From contig NZ_BDBV01000081.1 in NCBI RefSeq assembly GCF_001613165.1, forward strand, positions 1 to 64,000: 64,000 bases of DNA, in the 5' to 3' direction. Below are positions 7,900 to 16,073 of this stretch, in pieces; position 1 is the stretch's first letter, and each line of letters opens with the position of its first letter. The translations under genes and the position numbers were made by a program. The notes under the pieces were generated by a model. The model was not told the DNA's origin. It was given only the letters and a program-made list of their open reading frames with translations, and ran no database searches. The DNA comes from Nocardia mexicana NBRC 108244 (GTDB lineage Bacteria > Actinomycetota > Actinomycetes > Mycobacteriales > Mycobacteriaceae).

Positions 7900-8275
7900 G
7901 ACAACTCCATCGGTGCCGCAGCCGATTTCGCCGTCGACAACGACGCGAAACAGGCTGCGATCAGGTATGACGATTCCCGCCCCTGTCCACGACGAAAGAG
8001 GCGCACAGACTTGTGGGATCGGAGGAATGTTCCGTGGGTCGAAGGCTGACGGTGCTGAGCGGCGCTGCACCAACAAGCCGGAAAGCTACCAGGCGGGCTA
8101 CCCAGCTACCACCCGGGAACGGGGCTTGGTGATCCGCTCCACAAAGTGGGTTGCGCAGGTCTGACCGAAGACGCGGCCGGGCCGATCGCCGAGGTCGGGC
8201 GGCGGTCTTCGAGGACCACCAGCGTGGGCTAGGGGGTGAGCGGGATTTGGCTGCGCCGCTGCGCTACTCGTGCCG
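7900..8275. other. 376-nt intergenic region
   Basis: Lies between two minus-strand genes. It holds the MFS ribosome-binding site at its left edge. I see no convincing reading frame, hairpin terminator or repeat elsewhere. Confidence 0.4.
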
Positions 8276-9004
8276 TCAGTCGAAGAACTGGAGGGCTCCG
8301 AGGACGATGATGGCGGTCAAGAGTGGCCAGAAGATCATCGACTGGATGGAGTACCAGACGACTCCCGGCAGCCGTTGTCGACGGTCAGGTCCGATTGCGC
8401 CGTTCACTCCGCCGCTGACCGATGCACGCGAATAGACCTGTGTTGTGCGGCCTGCGAACACCGGCACCATCGTGTCCGCGGGCCAAGGCGGTGTGGAGCC
8501 GGGGCGCATCGGCCATGGTGCCGGCCCCGCCGGTGGGCATACGCGCAGATGGTGTAGTCCGGGCGGTACAGGAATGAACGTGGTGCCCCAGCGGGTCTGC
8601 TGGCGTACCGTCAGCCCATTCAGCTTCATCTCGGGACGGGTGAACAGACCACGTAGCCACCGCGGCTGGCACGACGCCTTGACCAGGATTCCGGTTTCGC
8701 CCGGCTCGAGATCGAATCGCGGCATCGGGGAATTCTCTTCCACGCCATCCGGAATCAGAAAGTTGAACGGCAGCAACGTATCCCGGAACGGCGGCATCGG
8801 AGTCTGCGGAACGGACCAGTCCGGCTGCAGATAGTCGGTCATCTGCAATACGCGATACGGCATTCCGGCCTTCCAGCCTGGCTCTTTCTTCTGGAAGATC
8901 GACTTCGGTGGTTGTCTGTAGGGTCGGAATCCCACCGGGGGTGCAGGCTGTGGACCATTTTGTGGCCCAGGGTGATTCAGCGGATACGAATCGGCGGCCG
9001 TCAT
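8276..9004 (-). CDS. Hypothetical protein with C-terminal membrane anchor, T7SS cassette
   Basis: A 242-residue protein of no recognised family. The first 45 residues are Pro/Gln-rich and probably disordered. The middle (about 95-200) looks like a beta-rich domain (EPGETGILVKASCQPRWLRG, PGLHHLRVCPP). The end SIQSMIFWPLLTAIIVLGAL is a single membrane helix, so the body should face the cytosol as a tail-anchored protein. Its ATG overlaps the stop of the WXG-like gene as ATGA, so it is coupled to the secretion-substrate cassette and may help handle or anchor the substrate. That role is inferred from position only. Confidence 0.65.
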   Translation of the reverse strand: MTAADSYPLNHPGPQNGPQPAPPVGFRPYRQPPKSIFQKKEPGWKAGMPYRVLQMTDYLQPDWSVPQTPMPPFRDTLLPFNFLIPDGVEENSPMPRFDLEPGETGILVKASCQPRWLRGLFTRPEMKLNGLTVRQQTRWGTTFIPVPPGLHHLRVCPPAGPAPWPMRPGSTPPWPADTMVPVFAGRTTQVYSRASVSGGVNGAIGPDRRQRLPGVVWYSIQSMIFWPLLTAIIVLGALQFFD

Positions 9005-10011
9005 GCCATCGACGCCTGGTATTCGACCTCACCGGCGGCCCAGATCGTCTTGACCACGTCGTCGGCCAGTGCGCCGACACTGAGGATTTCCGATGCCAGC
9101 TGCGCAAGCACTGTAGACATCTTGGTGGCCGCCCCCGAGATTCCGAAGACCGCGCGAGCGATCAGAGCGGGAGACGCGGTACCCGCTGACGCTACGAGGA
9201 TGGCGGCGATCTCGACGAGCATTCCGGCGAGGGTGTTCAGAATCTCGGTGATGATGCCGCGAACGCCATCGACCAGGTCACTGATCTTCTCGTTGATCTT
9301 GCCCAAGGATTCGGCAGTACCAGCATGTTGGACGATTGCGGCGTTGATCGAATCCGCTTTCGTGCGATAGGCATTGCCGGTCTTACCGACCCACTCAGCG
9401 GTTCCGGTGCCCACCTCACTCACCCAGCCCTCGGCCACCTTGCCGAGTTCCTTGGAGATGTTCTCCCAGGACTTGGAATACGCCTTCACCATGTCCGGGT
9501 TACCGGCCAGCGAGTCCAGCGTCTTGCGCAGGGGCTCGACGTGCTCGAGCATCCACCCCATCAGCAGTCCACCCACGAAGTTGAAGGGGTCGAGCTTGGC
9601 GAGGTGAATACCCTTCTGGATGTTCAACCCGATCTTCGCGACATCCACCATCGCGGACGTGGCAGCCCAGGCCTTCAACCCCGCCTGGTACATATCGTTG
9701 CCGGATTCGGCACCCGCGAAGCCGTCGACCGCCTCGAACCCGTCCCCGATCGGTGTGCCCTTGAAGACGCCCGCCTCGCCGTCCTGCCGCTCGCCGTTTT
9801 CCTCCTTGCCCATCTCCGGCAGGCCGAGGTTGCTGAGGACGGTGGCGTCCTCCTGGTAGTAGGTGTTGCGGTAGTCGGTGGCGTCATCGATCAGGTCGTT
9901 GTCCGGCCGGGCCTCGTCATCGAAGTTGGTCGGCAGCCCCGCGACGCCCAAACCGGCGTTGGCCACCGAGGATTCGTTCAGCCACTTGCCGACGTCGTTC
10001 TGCTCGGCCAT
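9001..10011 (-). CDS. WXG100-like type VII secretion substrate
   Basis: A 336-residue, helix-rich protein without a signal peptide. A WXG-like turn (GTAEWVGKTGNAYRTKADSI, about 205-224) lies between predicted long helices, as in WXG100/PPE-type substrates, and the following part has hydrophobic helices (TEILNTLAGMLVEIAAILVA, about 257-276). The Asp/Glu-rich N-terminal 100 residues are probably flexible. It follows an EspC-like gene by 3 nt and is coupled to the membrane-anchored protein, the arrangement of Nocardia/Mycobacterium ESX accessory cassettes. No EccC ATPase or other core gene is here, so export would depend on a system encoded elsewhere. Confidence 0.7.
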   Translation of the reverse strand: MAEQNDVGKWLNESSVANAGLGVAGLPTNFDDEARPDNDLIDDATDYRNTYYQEDATVLSNLGLPEMGKEENGERQDGEAGVFKGTPIGDGFEAVDGFAGAESGNDMYQAGLKAWAATSAMVDVAKIGLNIQKGIHLAKLDPFNFVGGLLMGWMLEHVEPLRKTLDSLAGNPDMVKAYSKSWENISKELGKVAEGWVSEVGTGTAEWVGKTGNAYRTKADSINAAIVQHAGTAESLGKINEKISDLVDGVRGIITEILNTLAGMLVEIAAILVASAGTASPALIARAVFGISGAATKMSTVLAQLASEILSVGALADDVVKTIWAAGEVEYQASMA

Positions 10012-10014
10012 CGG

Positions 10015-10335
10015 TTACGCCCCCTGTCCCTGTTGCGCGCCGATTCCGCTCAGGGCGTCGGCCGAGGCGGTTTCCTTCTGTTCGAACGCGTCGGCCGCCT
10101 GATTCAGCTTGGTCGGCATCGTGCCCGCCTGCTCGCCTACCTTCTGCAATCCGTCGACGATCCGGTCGTGCAGCCGGGTGAGGATCGAGGTCGCGTACGG
10201 CTGGATGAGCATGCCGTATCCGTCGTCCACGTGGGACAGGTAGGTCGCGGCCTCGAGGGCCTTGTTCAGGCTGTCCACCTGCGCGGACACCTTGCCCGAG
10301 TGGTCGCGCACCTGGTCCGGGTCAACGTTCAGCAT
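10015..10335 (-). CDS. EspC-like (DUF2580) type VII secretion target
   Basis: A 106-residue helical protein resembling ESX-1 secretion-associated EspC proteins. The pattern LNVDPDQVRDHSGKVSAQVD, a YGMLIQPYATSI turn and a second helix ending in a flexible GAQQGQGA tail fits the WXG100-like hairpin fold. Such proteins are co-secreted with partners through ESX systems; the adjacent WXG-like protein is the natural partner. The stop codon lies 3 nt before the next start, indicating co-transcription. Confidence 0.75.
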   Translation of the reverse strand: MLNVDPDQVRDHSGKVSAQVDSLNKALEAATYLSHVDDGYGMLIQPYATSILTRLHDRIVDGLQKVGEQAGTMPTKLNQAADAFEQKETASADALSGIGAQQGQGA

Positions 10336-10467
10336 CGTCCAGTCCCCATCCTCATCACTACATTGCGCGGGCGGTGGCGATCAACCGCGATCTCGCCCTA
10401 CCGACTATGACGGCCTCGAAACCGAATCGGTTCCATCGGATTTCGGACCGCCTCCGAGACCGTCAGC

Positions 10468-11082
10468 TCACTCCAACCAGGACTTGCGCTGGTAGTACAG
10501 GTCGTCGTCGTTCGGCTCCTCCGGAATGAACACGTCGTCCCGATTGGGCTTGCGGCTGCCGGGCTGCGGAGCGGGAGGCGGCGGCGAGGCGGGTGGCGCG
10601 GCATCGTAGGCAGCGGCCGGGCTCGACGATCCGTCGTACGACGGAGGCGGTGGCGTGTCAGGCGGTGCATAGGCCGGCGGCGCGTCCTGCGAAGCGGGAG
10701 CGAAGCCCGGCTCCGGCCCGGCGTCCGGGAACCGCTCCGCGTACTGGCCGACGATGACCTCGGCCGCGCTGTCGCCGCCGACCATAGTGTGGACGAGATC
10801 GGTGACCTGGTTGCGCAACCTCGCCTGCGCTCGCCGCGTGCAGGCCATCAACTCGGCGGCGACCGCGGCCGGATCCATTCCACGGGTGCCGGCCGCGAGG
10901 TGGATGCCGGTGGTGACGCCGCTGGAGTCGACCGTGACGCTGATCCGATTGTCGGACGAGGTCTCGGTCACGCTGATCGCCGACATCTGTCCCTGCAGGC
11001 TCTGGAACTGCTGAGCCTTGCGTTCCAGGTTCTCCGCCCAGCGCGCCAGATCCTCGGCCGCGCCCTCCAGGCCACCACTCAT
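10468..11082 (-). CDS. YbaB/EbfC-family protein with Pro-rich tail
   Basis: A 204-residue protein whose first ~110 residues have the YbaB/EbfC fold pattern: an N-terminal helix (LARWAENLERKAQQFQSLQG), a strand (ISVTVDSSGVTTGIHLA) and a long C-terminal helix (AAELMACTRRAQARLRNQVT). YbaB proteins bind DNA non-specifically, but actinomycete copies next to ESX substrates may be adaptors. The C-terminal ~90 residues are Pro/Ser/Ala-rich and end in an acidic segment (PEEPNDDDLYYQRKSWLE), probably disordered. GAGGAC precedes the ATG. First gene of the secretion cassette, 132 nt before the EspC-like gene. Confidence 0.75.
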   Translation of the reverse strand: MSGGLEGAAEDLARWAENLERKAQQFQSLQGQMSAISVTETSSDNRISVTVDSSGVTTGIHLAAGTRGMDPAAVAAELMACTRRAQARLRNQVTDLVHTMVGGDSAAEVIVGQYAERFPDAGPEPGFAPASQDAPPAYAPPDTPPPPSYDGSSSPAAAYDAAPPASPPPPAPQPGSRKPNRDDVFIPEEPNDDDLYYQRKSWLE

Positions 11083-11233
11083 TCTCGTCCTCGCCACCGA
11101 CGCAATTCGACGGGGACGAAACCGGCCTCCGCCCCCCATTACCGCCGCCAAACCTAACTCATCGGCTGGATCAGAGCACAGTGCGGGCGACCGGAGTCGG
11201 GCTCGCCGCCCGCACGGCGCATACGATCAGCGG

Positions 11234-11665
11234 ATGTCCATGGAGGAGAGTCGCCGGCTGAATCGGGAAGTCGTTGCCGAGTTCCGGGCCAACGGCGGAA
11301 AGCTCGGCGGCCCGTACGCGGATGTCGATGTGCTGCTGCTGACGACCACGTCGGCGGATACCGGCGAGCAGCGTGTACTGCCGCTCGGCTACGGCAGGGA
11401 CGGCGAGCGGCTGATCGTCTTCGCGGCCGACGACGGGCGGGAGAACGGGCCGAACTGGTACCACGATCTGCTGGCTCATCCACGCGCCGAGGTGGAGGTG
11501 GGCAGCGAACGGTGGGCCGTGACCGCTTCGGTGGCTACCGGAGAGGAGCGGAACATGCTGTGGGACAAGCAGTTCGAGCGCTGGGCGTTTATGGCGGACC
11601 TGCAAGCCAAGGTAGCCTGGGAGATTCCGGTCGTGATTCTCACGGCGGTAACGCCCCTGCGGTGA
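11234..11665 (+). CDS. Deazaflavin (F420)-dependent nitroreductase-family protein
   Basis: A 143-residue split beta-barrel protein of the Ddn/DUF385 family. The opening ESRRLNREVVAEFRANGGKLGG, the PLGYGRDGERLIVFAADDGRENGPNWYHDL core and LLAHPRAEVEVGSERW follow the family pattern for F420 or flavin binding. These enzymes reduce quinones, nitro compounds or other electrophiles with F420H2; the substrate is unknown. An in-frame second ATG lies two codons in. Its TGA overlaps the ATG of the AraC gene, so the regulator is coupled. A paralogue lies at 38213-38641. Confidence 0.8.
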   Translation: MSMEESRRLNREVVAEFRANGGKLGGPYADVDVLLLTTTSADTGEQRVLPLGYGRDGERLIVFAADDGRENGPNWYHDLLAHPRAEVEVGSERWAVTASVATGEERNMLWDKQFERWAFMADLQAKVAWEIPVVILTAVTPLR

Positions 11666-12423
11666 TGGGCACCGGTGATCATGGGTGGCGGGGGGTCGGG
11701 CATGTCCGCCCTGGTTTCATGGTGGTCTCCGGAGCGATCGGCAGCGCCGCGTTGCATGCGCACCACTCGGCACAGGTGCTGATCGCTCGGGGCGGCGTGA
11801 TTGTGCTGCGCGACCGTTCTGGACGCGAAATCGCTTGTCGCGCTGCTATTGTGCCGCCGGACGTTCCGCATGCGGTGGTGTGCGGGACGGCCGATGGTGT
11901 GCTCGCGCATATCGATCCCGAATCGGTGGCGGGTGCTGCGCTCGCCGATTCGTCGGGACGCAGCGATGCGGTGGCGGATTGGGTGACGGCGGCGGCGCGG
12001 CTCCCCGGCGGCGCGACCGTGCCGGATCTGCTCGCACTCGCGACAACCGGCGGCGATCCCGTCGATCGGCACCCGGCGGTGTCGCAACTGCTTCGGATGC
12101 TGCCGGAACGGTTGCAGGCCGGGCGAATTCGCTTCGCCGATCTGGCTCGCGAGGTCCACCTCTCACCGAGTCGTCTGGCCCATGTGTTCTCGGCCGAGAT
12201 CGGACTGCCGTTCCGGCCCTATCTGCGCTGGCTGCGGGTGCAGCGCGCCGCGGAGCTGCTGGCTGCCGGTTGCTCGCTCACCGACGTCGCCCACGGCGCC
12301 GGTTTCGCCGACAGCGCGCACCTGACCCGGGTGTGCCGCAGCATGTTCGGTGTGCCGCCCTCGGGCTACCGCGGCATTCGCTGGGTGTCGGAGCCCGAGC
12401 TGATCGATCTGCTGTTCCCCTGA
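11665..12423 (+). CDS. AraC-family transcriptional regulator
   Basis: A 252-residue regulator with a cupin-like N-terminal half (HAHHSAQVLIARGGVIVLRD, then VPPDVPHAVV, a His-containing sensor pattern) and a C-terminal AraC double helix-turn-helix (RFADLAREVHLSPSRLAHVF, then LTDVAHGAGFADSAHLTRVC, about 145-235). The start overlaps the preceding stop as TGATG, so it is translated with the F420-type oxidoreductase and may control that gene or a neighbour. An in-frame GTG lies one codon upstream. Confidence 0.85.
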   Translation: MGTGDHGWRGVGHVRPGFMVVSGAIGSAALHAHHSAQVLIARGGVIVLRDRSGREIACRAAIVPPDVPHAVVCGTADGVLAHIDPESVAGAALADSSGRSDAVADWVTAAARLPGGATVPDLLALATTGGDPVDRHPAVSQLLRMLPERLQAGRIRFADLAREVHLSPSRLAHVFSAEIGLPFRPYLRWLRVQRAAELLAAGCSLTDVAHGAGFADSAHLTRVCRSMFGVPPSGYRGIRWVSEPELIDLLFP

Positions 12424-12537
12424 TCGCTGGTTCGGCGTGCGGTTCCAGGACAGCAGGTTTGTTCAAGGTCGGCGGTGCTCCCGGGTGCGAGGCTCGAGGC
12501 GAAGTACCGCCGAAGTCTTGGAGGAACCGTGGCTCCC

Positions 12538-12891
12538 ATGCCGTCCACCGTCCGTGCCGCATTCGAGGACGAGCTGCAATTCGCCCGTGCCGCAACAGAT
12601 ACCGATCAGGCTTGGCATCACCTCGAGCGCGCCCACGTGCTGTCGCAGATGTGGGTCCGGCCGCACGTGTACTCCCATTGGCTCATGCTCCGGCTGGCCG
12701 TGCGCTGCCGGGACCGCACCGAAGCCGTCGGCCAGATCATCCGGGTGCTGGCGAGCACGCTCGGCTGGATTCGCCGGCCGCCGGAGGGCAACACCGGCCG
12801 CACCGCGGTAGGCCTCCTGACGGTCATGCCCATACCGGACGATCTGGCCCGCATCCTGCAGGCGGGGCGGGCGGAGGCCGTGCGCGCGTAA
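12538..12891 (+). CDS. DUF3703-type small protein
   Basis: A 117-residue protein resembling the DUF3703 family by the pattern FEDELQFARAATDTDQAWHH, LERAHVLSQMWVRPHVYSHW and TLGWIRRPPEGNTGRTAVG. The function of this family is not established; the conserved His and Trp residues suggest a metal or cofactor site, but this is speculative. A GGAGGA site at 12520-12525 suits either this ATG or an in-frame GTG at 12529. It is convergent with the 396-residue gene, 12 nt between ends. Confidence 0.65.
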   Translation: MPSTVRAAFEDELQFARAATDTDQAWHHLERAHVLSQMWVRPHVYSHWLMLRLAVRCRDRTEAVGQIIRVLASTLGWIRRPPEGNTGRTAVGLLTVMPIPDDLARILQAGRAEAVRA

Positions 12892-12903
12892 TGCCCTGGG
12901 CGA

Positions 12904-14094
12904 CTACAGATCCACGGCCACCGACCGCAGCTTGGTGAGGGTTTCCTCGTCCGGCCATTCCCGGGCCTCGTAGCGGGCCGGGGTCATGCCGGGCACCGGG
13001 GACAAGTCGGCGATGTCGACGGCCGCGTCGAACGGCACGGTGAACAGATGGACCGGTTCGTCGGCTTCGTCGACGCCGTAGATGCCGAGGTAATCCGCTT
13101 CGGGCAGGAGCCATTCCACGCCCTCGCCCCATACGGCGATCGTGCAGGGGCCGTCGCCGTTGTCGAGGTAGTTCAGCGTGCCCACGTAAGCGGGCTCGAG
13201 ATCGTAAGGGCCGTAGTCGAAGTCGCGCTCGAAGGTCTCGTTGAGCCATTGGGTCTGCAGGTTGTATTCGCTCACCGCCAGGCCGCTGCGTGCCCGTGCC
13301 GCGGCGGCGCTCTGCGGATGCGATCCGGCCCGGTCGAACGGCACCACCCGGTCGTGGTCGTCGAGGGTGTATCCCTGCGGGGACAGCGAGCGTGTCGCGT
13401 CGCCGTAGTGCTCCTCCACCATTTCGTAGACCTGCCCGAGGATTTCCGGATCGTCGGGCGCCACGATCAGGGTGTCGAAGTCCGGCATGAAGGCGACCGG
13501 GCGCCGCTCGGCGGTGCGATGGGTGGCGAGCCACCCGGCCAGAAGCGGCCAGGACGCGACATAGCCGTCGCCGTCGTCGACGTAGCGGACGACGGCCCCG
13601 GGCTCGTCCGCGGGCGGGGCGATCGCGGCCAGATTCTCGTGAGCGGCCGCGAACACCTCCTCGGCCGTGACGCCCCACTCCCGCACCGTTTCCTCGAGAA
13701 TGATCGAGCGCGAACGAGGCTGGTCGAAGGCGATCAGCTCGTGCACGAACGGAAAGACCGCCCGCGAGATCGGACGCATATCGGATGGGGTGTCGAGCCC
13801 GAATGTGGCCGGCCGCAACACCGGACGCAGCTGTGCCCGCGCCTCGGGCCAGGACGGGAGTTCGCCCCCGGACTCCTGCGCCGCGGCGACGAACCAGGCG
13901 ATCGCATCGCCGAGTTCGGACTCCGGCAGCCCGCGCGTGTCCTGGAACAGGTTGCCCAGGTAGAGGTGGGTGCCGTCGCCGAGCTGGAGCGCGAATTCCT
14001 CCGGATCGTAGTGGGCGTTTCCATCACCGGAGTCGCGCACGTGCCGCAGCACGGCGTCGGCGAAGGCGGCGGGTTCGTCGTCGAGAGAATTCAC
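12904..14094 (-). CDS. Conserved-looking acidic cytosolic protein, unknown function
   Basis: A 396-residue acidic protein without signal peptide or membrane segment. I do not recognise the family. The first ~115 residues (LRHVRDSGDGNAHYDPEEFA, GDGTHLYLGNLFQDTRGLPE) read like a DUF1444-type substrate-binding segment, then a central alpha/beta part (SRSIILEETVREWGVTAEEV, FMPDFDTLIVAPDDP) and a C-terminal Asp/Tyr-rich domain (DYGPYDLEPAYVGTLNYLDN). Codon use and the continuous frame support a real gene. It is monocistronic, between two convergent or divergent neighbours. Confidence 0.7.
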   Translation of the reverse strand: MNSLDDEPAAFADAVLRHVRDSGDGNAHYDPEEFALQLGDGTHLYLGNLFQDTRGLPESELGDAIAWFVAAAQESGGELPSWPEARAQLRPVLRPATFGLDTPSDMRPISRAVFPFVHELIAFDQPRSRSIILEETVREWGVTAEEVFAAAHENLAAIAPPADEPGAVVRYVDDGDGYVASWPLLAGWLATHRTAERRPVAFMPDFDTLIVAPDDPEILGQVYEMVEEHYGDATRSLSPQGYTLDDHDRVVPFDRAGSHPQSAAAARARSGLAVSEYNLQTQWLNETFERDFDYGPYDLEPAYVGTLNYLDNGDGPCTIAVWGEGVEWLLPEADYLGIYGVDEADEPVHLFTVPFDAAVDIADLSPVPGMTPARYEAREWPDEETLTKLRSVAVDL

Positions 14095-14259
14095 GCGGCG
14101 AGCCTAGTCACGTGCGCTGCGACGGTGCAGTGCAAGACTTTTCGCCAGTGGCAAGACCACCGCGCCGCCCGAGGCGATGCCCTCCCGGCACCCCACCACA
14201 AACTGAAACGTGTTCCTGTTAGGGTGGGCACCGGCTGCCGTGGAGAGGGGAGTCTTGTC

Positions 14260-15048
14260 ATGCCGTACGTGACATCGGCCGGGGCGAAGGTCCACTTCAC
14301 CGATACCGGCGGGGACGGTCCCGCGGTCGTGCTGGGCCACGGCTTCTTCCTCGATCAGGAGATGTTCGCCGCGCAGGCCGCCGCTCTCGCTCCCCGGTAT
14401 CGGGTCATCTCGATCGATGCCCGCGGGCACGGACTGACCGAAGACGCCGGTGAGCCGTTCAGCTATTGGGATCTCGCGCGCGACGCCTGGGCGGTGGTCG
14501 ACGAGCTGGGCATCGAGCGCGCCGTGGTGGGCGGAATGTCGCAGGGCGGATTCATCGCGTTGCGGATGGCGCTGCTGTGTCCAGGTCGCGTCGACGGACT
14601 GATCCTGATCGGGACCTCCGCGGACGCCTACAGCCCGAAGCAGAAGGTCGGGTACCGCGAGATCATGGACACCTGGATGAGCGCGGCGCCGCTGGCGCCG
14701 ATCGCGAAAACCATGGCATCGGTCATGATCGGCGGCACCACCGACGACAAGAAGCCCTGGCTGGACAAGTGGTTCGCGAGCGATCGCGGCCGGATCCGCC
14801 TGGCGGCCGACTGTCTCATCGATCGCGAGTCGATCACCGAGATGATCGGCCGAATCGACTGCCCGGCAACGCTCGTGCAGGGCGTCGGCGATCAAGCATT
14901 CAGCCATGAGGAGATGGTGGCGCTGGCCGATCAGCTCGGCGGCCCGGCCCGGCTGCACACCATCGCCGGTGCCACCCACGCCGTCAACATCACCCACCCG
15001 CGCGAGGTGAACGAGATCCTGTCCGGGTTCCTCTCCGAAATCTACTGA
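14260..15048 (+). CDS. Alpha/beta-fold hydrolase
   Basis: A 262-residue hydrolase of the alpha/beta superfamily. The oxyanion segment is LGHGFFLDQEMF, the nucleophile elbow GGMSQGG (Ser about residue 94), the acid probably in VQGVGDQAFS and the catalytic His in GATHAVNITHP (about 245). Length and motifs fit esterases, haloperoxidase-like or lactone hydrolases; the substrate is unknown. A purine-rich GAGAGGGG site precedes the ATG. It is convergent with the XRE regulator, their 3' ends overlapping by 7 nt. Confidence 0.85.
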   Translation: MPYVTSAGAKVHFTDTGGDGPAVVLGHGFFLDQEMFAAQAAALAPRYRVISIDARGHGLTEDAGEPFSYWDLARDAWAVVDELGIERAVVGGMSQGGFIALRMALLCPGRVDGLILIGTSADAYSPKQKVGYREIMDTWMSAAPLAPIAKTMASVMIGGTTDDKKPWLDKWFASDRGRIRLAADCLIDRESITEMIGRIDCPATLVQGVGDQAFSHEEMVALADQLGGPARLHTIAGATHAVNITHPREVNEILSGFLSEIY

Positions 15049-15803
15049 CTTTCTGTCGTATTCGAGCCCGGCAGCAGCCCGATGAGCATCCGCGGCGCTC
15101 CGCCGTGTCCGGTTGCCACGAACTCTTCGATCCGGATGGTGTACACGGTGCCGGTTCGCGCGTCACGCAGCCGCATCGTGGGATTCGGGCGACGCGCGGC
15201 GACGCGCTCGGCGGTCCACAGGCGCCGGAAGTCCGGTCGGCTGCTCAGTCCATCTATCAACCGGCGCAACGGTTCTGGGTCGCGTATGTCGGCGGCGTAA
15301 TGCCGCAGCTGAGCGACGGCCAGGCTCGCTTCCCGCTCCCACTCCTCGACCACGAGACGGGCAAACGGGTTGGTGAACAGCCAGTGCACCGTGTTTCCGG
15401 ACGCGCGGGCCTCGGGGAAGGCGCGGTCGAAGGCGTCGTTGGCCGCCAAGATGTTTCCGCAGTGATCCACGGCGGCCGCCGGGTGCGGTGCGAGCGCATC
15501 GAGGGTCGGCTGCAGCACGGTGGGCTCGGTCGCGGTCTCCGGATTCGGCACGGATTGGCCCGCCAGCCGGAACAGATGAGCTCGCTCGTCATGGTCCAGG
15601 CCGAAGACGTTGCTCAGCGCATCCAGCACGCCCGCGCTCGGGCTGCGGGCATCGCCCTGCTCGATCTTGGCGATGTACCCGACGCTGGAATGAATCGCCG
15701 TGGCAAGGTGCTGTCGGCTCATCCCGGACGGTGCCGACTCGGTCGGTAGTGCGCGACGGCCACGGACGAATTCGGCCAGTGTGGGTAGTTGCAGGTCGCT
15801 CAT
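15042..15803 (-). CDS. XRE-family regulator with MmyB-like C-terminal domain
   Basis: A 253-residue regulator. Residues 5-75 are a helix-turn-helix (LPTLAEFVRGRRALPTESAP, MSRQHLATAIHSSVGYIAKI, EQGDARSPSAGVLDALSNVF). The rest matches the MmyB-like ligand domain typical of actinomycetes (LAANDAFDRAFPEARASGNT, WTAERVAARRPNPTMRLRD), which resembles a PAS fold and may bind a fatty acid. The start follows a GGAGG site; the frame continues upstream without one. A perfect 26-bp palindrome 56-81 nt upstream is a probable operator, and its AraC/TetR neighbours make this a regulatory cluster. Confidence 0.85.
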   Translation of the reverse strand: MSDLQLPTLAEFVRGRRALPTESAPSGMSRQHLATAIHSSVGYIAKIEQGDARSPSAGVLDALSNVFGLDHDERAHLFRLAGQSVPNPETATEPTVLQPTLDALAPHPAAAVDHCGNILAANDAFDRAFPEARASGNTVHWLFTNPFARLVVEEWEREASLAVAQLRHYAADIRDPEPLRRLIDGLSSRPDFRRLWTAERVAARRPNPTMRLRDARTGTVYTIRIEEFVATGHGGAPRMLIGLLPGSNTTESQ

Positions 15804-15858
15804 CAATCCTCCGAATCGTCGCGCCCCGAGCGCTTCTCGCAGCGATGCGGACTGCTCA

Positions 15859-15884
15859 GTGGTACCACTCGCGAGTGGTACCAC
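15859..15884. promoter_or_regulatory. Perfect 26-bp palindrome built of two 10-bp palindromes
   Basis: GTGGTACCAC occurs at 15859-15868 and 15875-15884, separated by TCGCGA, and the whole 26 bp equals its own complement. It lies 56-81 nt before the XRE start and about 190 nt before the TetR start. The 16-bp centre-to-centre spacing fits two dimers on adjacent faces. Confidence 0.65.
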
Positions 15885-16029
15885 CGGCCAGGGGGTCGTT
15901 TCGGCTGGGTTCGCGGGAGCTCTTGTTCCGGCCGTGGCTCGCTGATGGAGTGTGGTCGCTGGTCGGAACCGAATCTGAGTCAGGAGGGGAGGATTCGGCT
16001 CCGCGCCGGCGAGTGCTGCACGTCACAGT

Positions 16030-16057
16030 AATTGCAGTTTCTGAAAAATTGCAGTTT
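16030..16057 (+). promoter_or_regulatory. Direct repeats AATTGCAGTTT before the TetR gene
   Basis: AATTGCAGTTT at 16030-16040 and 16047-16057, 17 bp apart, in an AT-rich island just before the TetR start at 16074. Probable promoter or autoregulatory sites; the precise -10/-35 is unclear. Confidence 0.5.
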
Positions 16058-16073
16058 GTGCTAAATTTTTTCC

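Noticed and set aside
11018..11233. Longer N-terminus for the F420-type protein
   Set aside because: The extra 72 codons are Arg/Pro-rich, run into the start region of the divergent YbaB-like gene and add no family segment; the Ddn fold begins at the 11234 ATG.
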